Source: an uncultured Prevotellaceae bacterium
Lineage (GTDB): Bacteria > Bacteroidota > Bacteroidia > Bacteroidales > Bacteroidaceae
NCBI GenBank assembly: GCA_946415645.1
Contig: CAMKTJ010000001.1
Span: forward strand, 1-64,000
Direction of reading: 5' to 3'
DNA length: 64,000 nt
Positions 63,523 through 64,000 of this stretch are shown here, piece by piece; positions within the stretch are counted from its first letter, which is position 1, and the number at the start of each line of letters is the position of its first letter. The notes under the pieces are model-generated. The model was not told where the DNA came from. It did not search any database and was given only the letters and a program-made list of their open reading frames with translations. The position numbers and the translations under genes were made by a program.

Positions 63523-64000
63523 ATGAAGAAATTACTGATAGAGACATACGGCTGCCAAATGAATGTAGCCGATAGTGAAGTTGTAGCCAGCGTGATGGGT
63601 ATGGCAGGCTATGAACTGACGGAAAATATGGATGAGGCTGATGCAGTTTTCCTGAATACTTGTTCCGTTAGAGACAATGCCGAACAGAAGATTATCAGTC
63701 GGCTGGAATTCCTGTATAGCTTGCAGAAGAAAGGAAGGCGTATCATCATAGGCGTGTTAGGCTGTATGGCAGAACGCGTAAAGGATGAGTTGATAGAGAA
63801 GCATCACGCTGATATAGTGGTAGGTCCGGATGCCTATATGTCTTTGCCCGACCTGATTGCTCAGGTGGAGTGCGGACACAAGGCTATCAACGTAGAACTT
63901 TCTACCACAGAAACCTACAAGGATATTATCCCCCAACGTATTTGCGGAACCCATATAGGAGGTTTTGTGACCATTATGCGTGGTTGCAACAACTTCTGCC
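63523..64000 (+). CDS. miaB: tRNA-2-methylthio-N6-dimethylallyladenosine synthase, 3' truncated by window edge
   Basis: MKKLLIETYGCQMNVADSEVVASVMGMAGYEL; FLNTCSVRDNAEQKI; GVLGCMAERVKDEL; MRGCNNFC; TACCTTTG promoter element at 63488. Confidence 0.95.
   Translation, partial: MKKLLIETYGCQMNVADSEVVASVMGMAGYELTENMDEADAVFLNTCSVRDNAEQKIISRLEFLYSLQKKGRRIIIGVLGCMAERVKDELIEKHHADIVVGPDAYMSLPDLIAQVECGHKAINVELSTTETYKDIIPQRICGTHIGGFVTIMRGCNNFC

Overview
This 64 kb window looks like chromosomal DNA from a Bacteroidota genome, probably Prevotella-like. The taxonomic guess rests on gene content, TAnnTTTG-type -7 promoter elements and Bacteroidota-typical families; I ran no search. About 50 genes are supported. 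They include mnmG (5'-truncated), apt, uvrC, dtd, mazG-like, deoC, polyprenyl synthase, polA, ychF, lgt, rmuC, ispG, purE, rpoN, nadA, a CPA2 antiporter, several glycoside hydrolases (GH51, GH2, GH92, six-hairpin) and miaB (3'-truncated). I saw no rRNA, tRNA, CRISPR array, prophage or transposase gene. The observations I rate highest are: (1) an AT-rich, DnaA-box-dense divergent intergenic region upstream of nadA (about 33.40-33.84 kb), where coding-strand composition also appears to switch, so a candidate chromosomal oriC; (2) a two-gene rSAM/lipoprotein system with overlapping start and stop codons; (3) a composite BlaI / M56-TonB / ECF sigma / anti-sigma-like cluster with a recurring periplasmic plug-like domain and a duplicated M56 transmembrane segment; (4) several families of non-coding or in-frame repeats: tetrads of palindromes with an exact 21-bp period, a 22-bp-period array, heptamer/octamer word arrays, a pair of repeats whose 38-bp core is inverted between copies, a 52-bp perfect inverted repeat around a 4.6 kb segment, and GC-rich hairpins translated in-frame inside proteins; (5) an alpha/beta hydrolase paralogue that has lost its nucleophile serine; (6) an IspG that appears to lack the large insert domain usual in Bacteroidota.
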